Positions 17,872-26,206 of a DNA stretch of 64,000 nt are shown here, in pieces. The notes below the pieces were generated by a model that made no database searches, was not told the origin of the DNA, and was given only the letters and a program-made list of their open reading frames with translations. Position 1 is the stretch's first letter, and the number at the start of each line of letters is the position of its first letter. The position numbers were made by a program, and so were the translations under genes. Source of the DNA: Pelagibacterium lentulum (lineage in GTDB: Bacteria; Pseudomonadota; Alphaproteobacteria; Rhizobiales; Devosiaceae); contig NZ_RZMW01000037.1 of the NCBI RefSeq assembly GCF_003992625.1, positions 124,001 to 188,000 of the forward strand. Direction: 5' to 3'.

Positions 17872-18625
17872 CGGCGCTCAGAAACTGGCGCAGCCGTTCA
17901 GACTTGGTTGCCCCGAAAACCTCATCGACCGTGCCTTCTTCTTCAATCTTACCGAGATGAAGAAAGATAACCTTGTCGGAGACTTCCCTGGCAAATTTCA
18001 TGTCGTGGGTCACAAGGATCATGGTGCGGCCCTCTTCGGCCAGCATCTTTATGACCCGCAGCACTTCGACTTCAAGTTCGGGATCGAGCGCAGATGTCGG
18101 TTCGTCGAACAGCATGACCTTTGGGTTGATGCACAATGCGCGCGCAATGGCGGCGCGCTGTTGCTGCCCGCCCGACAATTGCGCGGGGAAGGCATCGGCC
18201 TTGTCGCCAATCCCGACCTTTTCAAGCAATTCGCGTGCGTGGGCCTCCACCTCCTTGCGGTCGCGCTTTTGCACCCGCAAAGGGGCTTCCATGACATTTT
18301 CCAGAATTGTCATGTGCGACCAGAGATTAAAGGACTGGAAGACCATGCCCAGTTCGGACCGGACGCGGCGCAGTTGCTCTGTATCGGTCGGCTGACGTTC
18401 CGGCCCCTCCGGAGAAAGGGCTATTTGCTCGCCATCGATTGCGATCGAGCCTGCATTGGGCACTTCTAGCATGTTGATGCACCGCAGCAGGGTGGACTTT
18501 CCCGAGCCCGAGGAACCGATCAGCGACACGACGTCGCCAGGCTGTGCCTGCAATGAAATGCCTTTGAGCACTTCGAGAGGGCCAAAGGACTTATGCACAT
18601 CCTTTATCTCGAGAATCGGCTGCAT
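17858..18625 (-). CDS. Polar amino-acid ABC transporter ATP-binding protein (HisP type)
   Basis: A 255-residue ATPase with Walker [10 protein letters not shown], signature [15 protein letters not shown], Walker [16 protein letters not shown] and H-loop [12 protein letters not shown]. It should energise the two permeases and is the first gene of the five-gene operon ending in the deacylase. A much longer frame is open to 18775, but the family start is [15 protein letters not shown], and the extension is unlike coding sequence. GGGGA lies about 15 bases upstream. Confidence 0.92.
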   Translation of the reverse strand: MQPILEIKDVHKSFGPLEVLKGISLQAQPGDVVSLIGSSGSGKSTLLRCINMLEVPNAGSIAIDGEQIALSPEGPERQPTDTEQLRRVRSELGMVFQSFNLWSHMTILENVMEAPLRVQKRDRKEVEAHARELLEKVGIGDKADAFPAQLSGGQQQRAAIARALCINPKVMLFDEPTSALDPELEVEVLRVIKMLAEEGRTMILVTHDMKFAREVSDKVIFLHLGKIEEEGTVDEVFGATKSERLRQFLSAAGHN

Positions 18626-18909
18626 TCGTGAGGATTTTCCCCTTGTTGTTATTGCTGCCCCCGGCGCGGTTCTGGGCACCTTGCTGACTTGCTTGTTAAA
18701 GTCTGAAGCGAATTTAGAAAACCAGAAACTGTGACAAACACAAAGAAAAAAAGGAAAACGAGGCCGGAAAAGCAAAAAAACGGAGCATATTTTTCTGGTT
18801 CGACGAAATTGGAAACGATTTGGATACCAGAGCAGTCAGAATATGCGCGGGCCTGATCGCCCGATGTTAGGGTGAATTGGGGGACGCAAATTCGATGGCT
18901 CGATAAACA

Positions 18910-20052
18910 ATGTTCATTGACTACGGCTCTGTGCTCGCGGCAACTGGCGCTGCGGCGGCGGCGCTCTGTGTAACTTTTTTTACCAACTGGCTGCGCCAGC
19001 GTTCTTCAGGCTTTCTGATGACGTGGGCCTGCGGCATGGCCGTTGTCGTCGGTGCCGTTGTCTTTTTCGGCCTTTACGAGGCAACCCTGCAACGGACTTT
19101 CGGTGCCGTTGCTTGTTTTTTCCTGACGGCGGCCTTCGCCATTGCCTGGGGCGGGCAGGTTCAGTTTCGCGATGGCGACCTGCCATTGCGTCCAATGGTC
19201 GTTCTATTGCTGGCCGCAAGCGTGCCCGGCGCGGCCATCTTTGCCCTCGGATATGAGAGTATTGCCTATGTTATTGTCAATTCGGTCGCCGCTGTGCTGC
19301 TTTGTTATATGGGCTGGCGGTTCTGGCAGATCAGGCAGGAATCTCCTGCGGCCCTGATGACCATTGCCGGGCTTCATCACATGCTCGGCATTTCCTTTTT
19401 GCTATGCGCGTTCGCCGTTGCCTGGGAAGGGCATTGGCAGCAGGAAGGCATGCCGCAGAACTGGGCGGAGGTGCTCAATCTGATCTGCTCGGTAATTGCC
19501 ATTACCGGGATTGGCGGGTTGTTCACCACGATCTATCAGGAACGGATTGCACGGACGTATAAGGTCAATTCACTGACCGATGCGCTGACGGGACTGGCCA
19601 ATCGCCGTGCGCTTTACGATGAATTCGAGGCCCGCGACCTGCCTGTCGATACAGGCGTTGCGATTTTCGATCTCGACGATTTCAAAGGCGTCAACGACCG
19701 GTATGGCCATGGATTCGGCGATCTGGTTTTGATCCGGTTTGCGCGCCTGCTCGAAGAGGAAACGCGGCCCGGCGACATCGCGGCGCGGCTCGGCGGGGAA
19801 GAATTCTGCGTGATCTCAAAAGAGGCTGGGGAAGGCGCCTTTGCCTTGGCGGAGCGCATTCGCGCCAGGTTCATGACCATCGCTCACAGTCGCGGTGAGC
19901 GTCACATGACCTGCACGGTCAGCGCCGGTGTTGCCATTGTCGAAAAGGACGGATGCAGCCTCGACACGATTTTGCGCAAGGCTGACAATGCCCTTTATCT
20001 CTCCAAGCGAAACGGACGCAATCAGGTCAGCCGTTCACGACGCGCCGCCTGA
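18910..20052 (+). CDS. Membrane-bound diguanylate cyclase (GGDEF)
   Basis: A 380-residue protein with six to seven hydrophobic segments over residues 1-205 and a cytoplasmic GGDEF domain from about 220. The active site is GGEEF at 295-299, and a product-inhibition I-site RPGD lies at 286-289, five residues upstream, as in feedback-controlled cyclases. The metal site is in FDLDDFKGVND. It should make cyclic di-GMP in response to a membrane signal. The ribosome site is weak. The gene stands alone and overlaps the convergent sulfurtransferase gene by 18 bases. Confidence 0.9.
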   Translation: MFIDYGSVLAATGAAAAALCVTFFTNWLRQRSSGFLMTWACGMAVVVGAVVFFGLYEATLQRTFGAVACFFLTAAFAIAWGGQVQFRDGDLPLRPMVVLLLAASVPGAAIFALGYESIAYVIVNSVAAVLLCYMGWRFWQIRQESPAALMTIAGLHHMLGISFLLCAFAVAWEGHWQQEGMPQNWAEVLNLICSVIAITGIGGLFTTIYQERIARTYKVNSLTDALTGLANRRALYDEFEARDLPVDTGVAIFDLDDFKGVNDRYGHGFGDLVLIRFARLLEEETRPGDIAARLGGEEFCVISKEAGEGAFALAERIRARFMTIAHSRGERHMTCTVSAGVAIVEKDGCSLDTILRKADNALYLSKRNGRNQVSRSRRAA

Positions 20053-20874
20053 CGCAACCGGTGTATCGTCCCTGCCGCCCCATTCGGTCCATGAGCCATC
20101 GTAAAGCGCCACGTCCTTGGCGCCGACGGTATCGAGCGCCAGCGCCAGAACTGCGGCGGTGACGCCGGAGCCACAGCTTGTAATGACCGGTTTTTGCGTA
20201 TCGATACCTGCAGCTTCGATCGCAGCCTTGAGTTCAGCTTCGGGCTTGAGCTTGCCGTCTTCGATCAGAGCCGAGAAAGGCAGGCTGGCGCTGTTGGGGA
20301 TATGGCCCGAACGCAAGCCCTGGCGCGGTTCTGGCGTTTCGCCGGTAAACCGTGCTGCGGGGCGAGCGTCGAGAATCTGATCGTGCGCCATCGAGGCGCG
20401 GCGAACCTTGTCGATGTCAGCAACTGCGTCGGGGTTGAAACGTACTGTGAATGTTGCTGGTTCAGGTTGAGCCTCGCCGGCTTCAATCGGGCGCTGCTCG
20501 GCACGCCATTTGGGGCCGCCGCCCTCCAGGATGCGGACATCGCCTGCGCCCATCACGCGTAATGTCCACCAGACGCGCGGCGCCGAGAACAGGCCTGCCT
20601 CGTCATAAACAACAATCGTTTTGTCAGACGCGATTCCAAGCGCGCCTGCCATGGCGCCAAAGGTCTCCGTATCGGGCAGCATATGGGGCAAATCGCTAGC
20701 GGTATCGGCAATGGCGTCGATGTCGAAGTAAACCGCGCCGGGGATGTGGCCTGCCGTAAACTCGACCCGCGCATCGCGGCCTGAATTCGGCATGTGCCAG
20801 GAACCGTCAATGATGACGACATCGGGATCGGAGAGGTGCTCAGCGAGCCATTGGGTGGTAACGAAATTGGACAT
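20035..20874 (-). CDS. sseA: 3-mercaptopyruvate sulfurtransferase
   Basis: A 279-residue tandem rhodanese. The catalytic loop in the C-terminal domain is CGSGVTA with C234, the form typical of mercaptopyruvate rather than thiosulfate sulfurtransferases. The N-terminal inactive domain contains DGSWHMPNSGRDA and HIPGAVYFDID. GAGG precedes the ATG at 20874; a longer open frame to 20997 lacks support. It transfers sulfur from 3-mercaptopyruvate to thiols or cyanide in the cytosol. It follows the nucleoside hydrolase gene by 20 bases and is probably co-transcribed. Confidence 0.92.
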   Translation of the reverse strand: MSNFVTTQWLAEHLSDPDVVIIDGSWHMPNSGRDARVEFTAGHIPGAVYFDIDAIADTASDLPHMLPDTETFGAMAGALGIASDKTIVVYDEAGLFSAPRVWWTLRVMGAGDVRILEGGGPKWRAEQRPIEAGEAQPEPATFTVRFNPDAVADIDKVRRASMAHDQILDARPAARFTGETPEPRQGLRSGHIPNSASLPFSALIEDGKLKPEAELKAAIEAAGIDTQKPVITSCGSGVTAAVLALALDTVGAKDVALYDGSWTEWGGRDDTPVASGGAS

Positions 20875-20894
20875 GTTCAGCCTCGGTATAACAA

Positions 20895-21836
20895 TCAGGG
20901 TAAACGCGCGATACGGTCGGTTAGCAGCGCATAAAAGGCATTGGCATCGCCATTGCGAACAAACAGGGCATTTTTCGGCTTGCCGGTGACATGCCAATAA
21001 TCAGCGACGGTCATGCCGCGCGTAAGTTCACTGTCGGTTTCGATTTCAACATTGCATAGCCGCCCCTCGAAGATTTCCGGCGCAAGCAGGTATGCCGTGA
21101 CGCAGGGGTCGTGAAGGGGTGCGCCGTCCCAACCGTATTTTTCGAGATCGAAACGCTCGGAAAAGCCGAGCATTTCGGCAATAGCACTGCCCGATGCGTT
21201 GCCCAGATCGCGAAAGGCCTGAATGCGTTCGGGCGTTGAGAGCATCTGGTGGGTGACATCGAGCGGCATCACGACAAGCGGTACGCCTGACCGGAAGACG
21301 ACATCGGCTGCTTCGGGGTCGACATAGATGTTGAATTCGGCGGCAGGCGTAATATTGCCGACTTCGAAATAGGCGCCGCCCATAAGCACGATTTCCTTGA
21401 TGCGCGCTGCAATCGCGGGGGCTTTGACCAGCGCCATGGCCAGATTGGTCAAGGGGCCGAGCGCGCAAAGCGTGACCGTGCCCTCGGGTTCGCGCATGAT
21501 CGTTTCGATAATGAAATCCACGCCATGCTGTTCTTCCAGTATTTTTACCGGCTCGGGCAGATCGGGTCCGTCCAGCCCCGTCTGGCCATGAACGTGCTCG
21601 GCGGTCACGAGTTCGCGCCGCAGGGGTCTTGAGCAGCCAGCGTAAACCGCCACATCGGTACGGCCAGACAACTCGACGACCTTGAGCGCATTTTTCGCGT
21701 TCTGGGCAAGTCCAACATTGCCGGCAACCGCCACAATACCGAGCAGGTCGATTTCAACGGGCGAGGCCAAGGCAAGCAAAATGGCAACGGCATCGTCCTG
21801 ACCCGGATCGGTGTCGATAATGATTTTGCGCTGCAT
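20895..21836 (-). CDS. Nucleoside hydrolase (IunH family)
   Basis: A 313-residue enzyme that splits ribonucleosides into ribose and base. The calcium-binding motif DTDPGQDDA is at residues 8-16, and HDPCVTAYLL carries the second metal/ribose-contact aspartate. GGAGGT lies 6 bases before the ATG. It would supply free uracil, hypoxanthine or other bases to the pyrimidine and purine pathways elsewhere in this window. Base specificity cannot be decided from the sequence. Confidence 0.92.
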   Translation of the reverse strand: MQRKIIIDTDPGQDDAVAILLALASPVEIDLLGIVAVAGNVGLAQNAKNALKVVELSGRTDVAVYAGCSRPLRRELVTAEHVHGQTGLDGPDLPEPVKILEEQHGVDFIIETIMREPEGTVTLCALGPLTNLAMALVKAPAIAARIKEIVLMGGAYFEVGNITPAAEFNIYVDPEAADVVFRSGVPLVVMPLDVTHQMLSTPERIQAFRDLGNASGSAIAEMLGFSERFDLEKYGWDGAPLHDPCVTAYLLAPEIFEGRLCNVEIETDSELTRGMTVADYWHVTGKPKNALFVRNGDANAFYALLTDRIARLP

Positions 21837-21954
21837 GAAAGACCTCCAAAAAGACTCACGATAAAAGTGACGATCCTAGAACAAGTCCGGAAAAGTAGGA
21901 ACCGGTATGCGGTACGCAAAAAGGAGGGCAGATGGGCAATGGCCTTCGCGATTG

Positions 21955-21975
21955 TAAATATGATGTGAGGTATCA
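21955..21975 (+). promoter_or_regulatory. Candidate iron-responsive (IRO-like) operator before rirA
   Basis: TGA at 21961-21963 and TCA at 21973-21975 are separated by exactly nine bases, matching the TGA-N9-TCA form of RirA operators in rhizobia. The 12-mer TAAATATGATGT (21955-21966) recurs exactly at the second such box downstream of rirA. It lies about 125 bases before the rirA start. Confidence 0.5.
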
Positions 21976-21990
21976 GCTTTCTTGACATAG

Positions 21991-22007
21991 TTTAGAATTA
22001 TTATAAT
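21991..22007 (+). promoter_or_regulatory. Irr/ICE-like box in the rirA promoter region
   Basis: TTTAGAA-TTA-TTATAAT resembles the Irr operator form TTTAGAA-N3-TTCTAAA, with the left arm exact and five of seven matching on the right. It overlaps a TATAAT. Irr is known to act on rirA in some rhizobia, so the position is sensible, but one degenerate site is weak evidence. Confidence 0.35.
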
Positions 22008-22099
22008 GTACGAAGCTATTGGAGGCTGATTCCGATGACTGTTAAGCTGTGATTTGCGGCGGGTCGGAAGCAGATACAAGGGTTGAGAAAGGCTAGGAC

Positions 22100-22558
22100 A
22101 TGAGACTGACGCGACAGTCGAGCTATGCAGTTCGGACACTGATGTATTGTGCGGTCAATGCGCCCGAGCTTTCGCGGGTCAGCGATGTGGCCAAAGCTTA
22201 TGGCATTTCCGAATTGTTTCTGTTCAAGCTGATCAAGCCTTTGGTGGAAAACGGCTTGCTTGAAACGGTACGCGGCCGACATGGCGGTATTCGCCTTGCA
22301 CGCCCGGCGTCGGAAATTACGTTGCTCGATACCATCAAGCTCACCGAAGAGAATTTCGCGCTGGCGGAATGTTTTGAAGGTGGCGACACCTCATGCCCGC
22401 TTGTCGCCGGTTGCGACCTTAATTCCGCGTTGCATGAAGCGCTGCACGCGTTTTTCGCGGTTCTTGAATCCTACACAATCGCCGACCTTACCGATAAGCG
22501 CCGTGCCATGCGTTCGCGCCTTGGGATCGAGATGCTTGGCCTGAGCGAATTGAACTAG
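22100..22558 (+). CDS. rirA: RirA-type iron-responsive Rrf2 regulator
   Basis: A 152-residue Rrf2-family repressor. The winged helix (MRLTRQSSYAVRTLMYC, AKAYGISELFLFKLIKPL, VRGRHGGIRLARPA) and the effector part AECFEGGDTSCPLVAGC match rhizobial RirA closely. Cysteines fall at 91, 99 and 105, the positions of the iron-sulfur ligands of known RirA. With an intact cluster it represses iron-uptake genes. NsrR is the close alternative, but the overall match is much better to RirA. TGA-N9-TCA boxes occur before and after it, suggesting autoregulation. Confidence 0.92.
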   Translation: MRLTRQSSYAVRTLMYCAVNAPELSRVSDVAKAYGISELFLFKLIKPLVENGLLETVRGRHGGIRLARPASEITLLDTIKLTEENFALAECFEGGDTSCPLVAGCDLNSALHEALHAFFAVLESYTIADLTDKRRAMRSRLGIEMLGLSELN

Positions 22559-22659
22559 GCTTGCTCTGAGATCCCACAGCAGGCGCCCAGCGCATTTCTC
22601 TGCCCACATCGCCCCATGCCGGTCAGCTTTCACCCTCGGCAAAAAAATTGCCGGAATTA

Positions 22660-22681
22660 TAAATATGATGTTTACAGTCAT
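22660..22681 (+). promoter_or_regulatory. Second IRO-like box, downstream of rirA
   Basis: ATGA-N9-TCAT is a perfect-arm inverted repeat at 22665-22681 with TGA at 22666 and TCA ending at 22680. It shares the 12-mer TAAATATGATGT with the box before rirA. It lies about 220 bases before preT. Confidence 0.45.
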
Positions 22682-22800
22682 GTTTATTTCCTGTAGCAAA
22701 GGTCCTGCAGGAGTGAGGCCTGCCCCTTGGCCCTGTAGGCGGAGCGCCAAAGCCGCGTACAGGGCCTCTTTCTCCTCGCAAAACTCGAGTCATCCGGTCG

Positions 22801-22822
22801 TTTTTGACCGTTTGATAAAAAA
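22801..22822 (+). promoter_or_regulatory. RutR-like operator A before preT
   Basis: The core TTGACCGTTTGATAAA (22804-22819) agrees with 11 of 14 fixed positions of the E. coli RutR operator TTGACCA-N2-TGGTCAA. It is flanked by T and A tracts, as are sites B and C. It ends 77 bases before the preT start. Confidence 0.65.
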
Positions 22823-22825
22823 CTA

Positions 22826-22847
22826 TTTTTTACCGATTGATAAAAAA
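22826..22847 (+). promoter_or_regulatory. RutR-like operator B before preT
   Basis: TTTACCGATTGATAAA repeats site A with the shared core ACCG(A/T)TTGATAAAAAA, 25 bases downstream, and agrees with 10 of 14 fixed RutR positions. Tandem sites at one promoter suggest cooperative binding. Confidence 0.6.
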
Positions 22848-22899
22848 TCGGTTCCGCGTTAGCGTCACTTCCAGAGGGAAAATCTGGGAGGGCGTTTTT

Positions 22900-24258
22900 A
22901 TGCCTGAAGGTCAATTTGCAAAGGGGATTGTAGCCGGACGTCTGACTCCGGAACAATATGCAGATAACTTCTCGGATCTGCATCAGCCCTTTTCCGAACA
23001 CGAAGCACGCGTCGAGGCCGACCGGTGCTATTTCTGCTATGACGCGCCGTGCATGACGGCGTGTCCGACATCGATCGACATTCCCATGTTCATTCGTCAG
23101 ATCGCGACGGGCAACCCGCTGGGATCTGCCAAGACGATTTTCGATCAGAATATTCTGGGCGGCATGTGCGCCAGGGTCTGTCCAACCGAAACGCTGTGTG
23201 AAGAAGTCTGCGTGCGTGAAGTCGCGGAAGGAAAGCCCGTGCAGATCGGACGGCTGCAGCGCTATTCAACCGATGTTGCTATTGCACAAGGCGTTCAATT
23301 TTACGAGCGCGCAGAGCCCACGGGCAAGAAGATCGCCGTTATCGGGGCGGGGCCCGCAGGCCTTGCCTGCGCCCATCGTCTTGCCGTCAAGGGGCATGAA
23401 GTCACGATTTACGATGCGCGCGAAAAGGCGGGCGGGCTCAATGAATACGGCATCGCGGCCTATAAAACGACGGACAATTTCGCTCAGGCCGAAGTCGATT
23501 ACGTAACAGCGATTGGCGGCATCGCCATTGAAAACGGTAAGGCGCTTGGGCGCGACGTTTCGCTTTCCGATCTTGCCAGCCGCTACGATGCTGTCTTCCT
23601 GGGTCTCGGTTTGGGCGGGGTCAATGCCCTGCGCTCGCAAGGCGAGGAGGCCGCGTCCAATGCGGTCGACTATATCGCCGGACTGAGGCAGGCCTCAGAT
23701 CTTTCAGCTATTCCGGTTGGGCGTCGCGTCGTCGTAATCGGCGGTGGCATGACGGCGATTGACGTTGCCGTTCAGGCCAAGCTTTTGGGCGCGGAAGATG
23801 TTACAATCTGCTATCGCCGCGGCAAGGACCAGATGAACGCATCGCTGTTCGAGCAGGACCTGGCGGCCGCAACGGGTGTGACGATCCGGCATTGGCTGGC
23901 ACCCCGTCGCGTATTGGCCGACGGTGACAATGTCAGCGGGATCGAGCTCGAATATACGCGGCTTGATGGTGACACTCTGGTCATGACCGGGGAGACCATG
24001 ACGCTCGAAGCCGATCAGGTGTTCAAGGCGATCGGTCAGACCTTTGCCGCCGGGGCACTCAACGGGAGCGGTGCCCAAATCGAACTTGAAGGTGGGCGGA
24101 TCAAGGTCGATGCCGAAGGTAGGACGTCACTCGACAAAGTGTGGGCAGGTGGCGATTGCGTTGCCGGAGGCGAGGATTTGACTGTTTCGGCGGTAGCAAT
24201 GGGACGCGACGCTGCCGAGAGTATGCACCGCGCATTGATGGGAGGTCAAAATGGCTGA
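22900..24258 (+). CDS. preT: Dihydropyrimidine dehydrogenase subunit PreT
   Basis: A 452-residue flavoprotein that passes electrons from NAD(P)H to PreA for reduction of uracil and thymine. The N-terminal iron-sulfur ligands are C43, C46, C51, C55 and C90, C94, C100, C104. An FAD site follows (AVIGAGPAGLACAHRL, about 135-150), and then an NAD(P) site (RVVVIGGGMTAIDVAVQAK). GGGAGGG lies upstream of the ATG at 22900; a longer frame from 22837 would run through the operator region. It overlaps preA by 8 bases. Two RutR-like sites lie 50-100 bases upstream. Confidence 0.93.
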   Translation: MPEGQFAKGIVAGRLTPEQYADNFSDLHQPFSEHEARVEADRCYFCYDAPCMTACPTSIDIPMFIRQIATGNPLGSAKTIFDQNILGGMCARVCPTETLCEEVCVREVAEGKPVQIGRLQRYSTDVAIAQGVQFYERAEPTGKKIAVIGAGPAGLACAHRLAVKGHEVTIYDAREKAGGLNEYGIAAYKTTDNFAQAEVDYVTAIGGIAIENGKALGRDVSLSDLASRYDAVFLGLGLGGVNALRSQGEEAASNAVDYIAGLRQASDLSAIPVGRRVVVIGGGMTAIDVAVQAKLLGAEDVTICYRRGKDQMNASLFEQDLAAATGVTIRHWLAPRRVLADGDNVSGIELEYTRLDGDTLVMTGETMTLEADQVFKAIGQTFAAGALNGSGAQIELEGGRIKVDAEGRTSLDKVWAGGDCVAGGEDLTVSAVAMGRDAAESMHRALMGGQNG

Positions 24259-25567
24259 TCTGCGCAGTAATTTCGTCGGTATCAAATCACCCAATCCGTT
24301 CTGGCTGGCCTCCGCGCCGCCAACCGACAAGGCCTATAACGTGATCCGTGCCTTTGAGGCGGGGTGGGGTGGTGTTGTCTGGAAAACGCTTGGGGAAAAT
24401 CCGCCGGTCGTCAATGTCAACGGGCCGCGCTATGGGGCCATTTGGGGCGCTGATCGCAGGCTTTTGGGCCTGAACAATATCGAACTGATCACCGACCGCG
24501 ATCTTTACACCAATCTGCGCGAGATCAAGCAGGTCAAGCGTGACTGGCCGGACCGGGCGATTGTGGTTTCGCTCATGGTGCCTTGCGAAGAAGAAAGCTG
24601 GAAAAACATTTTGCCGCTGGTTGAAGAAACCGAGGCAGATGGTATCGAGCTCAATTTCGGTTGTCCGCACGGTATGAGCGAGCGCGGCATGGGTTCGGCA
24701 GTCGGGCAGGTGCCTGAATATGTCGAAATGGTCGTGCGCTGGTGCAAGCAATATACCCGCATGCCAGTCATTACCAAGCTCACGCCCAATATCGCCGACG
24801 TCCGCAAGCCGGCCCGCGCCGCTCACGCCGGTGGCACCGATGCAGTGAGCCTGATTAATACGATCAACTCGATCACAGCGGTCAATATCGATACTTTTGC
24901 GCCCGAGCCGACCATTGATGGAAAAGGCACCCATGGCGGTTATTGCGGTCCGGCAGTCAAGCCCATCGCGCTCAACATGGTCGCCGAGATTGCACGCGAC
25001 GCGCAGACGCGCGGATTGCCGATTTCAGGGATCGGTGGCGTTACAACCTGGCGCGATGCGGTCGAATTCATGGCGCTCGGTGCCGGCAACGTGCAGGTCT
25101 GTACCGCCGCGATGACCTATGGTTTCCACATCGTGCAGGAAATGATCACCGGTCTTTCCAACTATATGGACGAGAAGGGGTTCGCTTCGGTCGACGAGAT
25201 TGTTGGGCGCGCCGTTCCCAATGTCACCGACTGGCAATATCTCAATCTCAACTATGTCACCAAGGCCAAGATCAATCAGGATCTCTGCATTTCCTGCGGT
25301 CGTTGCCACATCGCTTGCGAGGATACTTCGCATCAGGCCATCACCAAGGAGGTCGATGGCAAGCGTATGTTCATGGTGATGGATGACGAATGCGTTGGGT
25401 GCAACCTGTGCGTGAATGTCTGTCCAGTCGATGATTGCATCACCATGGAGCCATTGCCGGCCGGGGCGCTGGATGAGCGTACCGGTGAGCGCGTGCCGGA
25501 GCATTATGCGAACTGGACGACGCATCCCAACAATCCGGCAGCCAAAGTCAGCGAACCGGCGGAGTAG
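24251..25567 (+). CDS. preA: Dihydropyrimidine dehydrogenase subunit PreA
   Basis: A 438-residue catalytic subunit that reduces uracil or thymine to the dihydro forms. The FMN-binding dihydroorotate-dehydrogenase-like barrel fills residues 1 to about 330, with NFGCPHGMSERGMGSAVGQ carrying the catalytic cysteine region. Two 4Fe-4S motifs, CISCGRCHIAC and CVGCNLCVNVCPV, follow from about residue 345. GGGAGG precedes its ATG inside preT. The pair is followed by a strong terminator, so it forms a two-gene operon. Confidence 0.94.
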   Translation: MADLRSNFVGIKSPNPFWLASAPPTDKAYNVIRAFEAGWGGVVWKTLGENPPVVNVNGPRYGAIWGADRRLLGLNNIELITDRDLYTNLREIKQVKRDWPDRAIVVSLMVPCEEESWKNILPLVEETEADGIELNFGCPHGMSERGMGSAVGQVPEYVEMVVRWCKQYTRMPVITKLTPNIADVRKPARAAHAGGTDAVSLINTINSITAVNIDTFAPEPTIDGKGTHGGYCGPAVKPIALNMVAEIARDAQTRGLPISGIGGVTTWRDAVEFMALGAGNVQVCTAAMTYGFHIVQEMITGLSNYMDEKGFASVDEIVGRAVPNVTDWQYLNLNYVTKAKINQDLCISCGRCHIACEDTSHQAITKEVDGKRMFMVMDDECVGCNLCVNVCPVDDCITMEPLPAGALDERTGERVPEHYANWTTHPNNPAAKVSEPAE

Positions 25568-25580
25568 GATTGGCTTGAGC

Positions 25581-25611
25581 GGCGCCCGGCAAAAACCGGG
25601 CGCCTTTTTTT
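25581..25611 (+). terminator. Rho-independent terminator after preA
   Basis: A perfect 9-bp stem GGCGCCCGG/CCGGGCGCC encloses CAAAAA and is followed by seven T. It begins 13 bases after the preA stop. Confidence 0.95.
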
Positions 25612-25624
25612 GGTTGTATATTGC

Positions 25625-25655
25625 GGATATAAAATATCCATGATAAATATTATCC
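25625..25655. promoter_or_regulatory. Tandem palindromes before the Rrf2 gene
   Basis: GGATAT-AAA-ATATCC (25625-25639) is a perfect palindrome, followed at once by GATAA-ATA-TTATC (25642-25654). The pair ends 20 bases before the start of the Rrf2-family gene, so it is a good candidate for its autoregulatory operator and also overlaps the likely promoter. Confidence 0.65.
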
Positions 25656-25674
25656 ACGAATTGGGAGTGTGTTC

Positions 25675-26172
25675 ATGAAGCTCAGTGAAGGTGTCGAACA
25701 GGCAATTCATAGTGTGGCGATGCTTGCAGGGCTCGGCGCCAATGACGTGCTGCCGGCTTCGGCGCTTGCAGAATTTCATGGCGTCTCGACGAGCTATTTG
25801 CTCAAGCATTTACGTGCCTTGACGGATGCGGGGATTGCCGAGTCTGTGCCCGGTCCCAAAGGCGGGTATCGATTGGCGAAGCGGCCCGATCGGATCACGC
25901 TGCTCGATGTCGTGCTGGCAATCGAAGGCTCCGAACCGGCGTTTCGGTGCGCTGAAATCCGCCAGCGCGGTCCAAGACCTCTCGACAAGAAATTTTATAG
26001 ATCGCCCTGCCAGATCAACACTGCGATGCTTAAAGCCGAGCAAGTCTATCGCGCAGAATTGCGCAAGACCGTGATCTCCGAGCTGTTGGTGGACAGTGAG
26101 CCGGAACTGATCGGGGCAATTGAAGAACGGGAATGCTGGTTCTTGGCCCGCAATGCCCGGCCTCAGCCATAA
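25675..26172 (+). CDS. Rrf2-family transcriptional regulator
   Basis: A 165-residue protein with the Rrf2 winged helix: KLSEGVEQAIHSVAMLAGL, SALAEFHGVSTSYLLKHLRAL and VPGPKGGYRLAKRPDRITLLDVV. The C-terminal half has spaced cysteines (FRCAEI, SPCQIN, ECWF), but not the close triad of RirA/NsrR, so a classic cluster is uncertain. GGGAG lies 7 bases before the ATG; a GTG at 25669 is an alternative. It precedes an AhpD-like gene by 34 bases, suggesting a redox or electrophile response. Confidence 0.87.
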   Translation: MKLSEGVEQAIHSVAMLAGLGANDVLPASALAEFHGVSTSYLLKHLRALTDAGIAESVPGPKGGYRLAKRPDRITLLDVVLAIEGSEPAFRCAEIRQRGPRPLDKKFYRSPCQINTAMLKAEQVYRAELRKTVISELLVDSEPELIGAIEERECWFLARNARPQP

Positions 26173-26206
26173 CCCTTCTCTTCAGCATCATGAGGAACTA
26201 TTTTTT

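Larger units (their letters stand above)
22559..22899. other. 341-base regulatory gap between rirA and preT
   Basis: No gene is supported here. The gap holds a small hairpin (CGGCAA/TTGCCG, 22637-22653), a TGA-N9-TCA box (22666-22680), a G+C-rich stretch with no recognised content, and the twin RutR-like sites before preT. Confidence 0.7.

Noticed and set aside
21982-22007. TTGACA and TATAAT before rirA as a sigma-70 promoter.
   Set aside because: The spacer is only 14 bases, short of the usual 16-18, so I list the Irr-like box instead.
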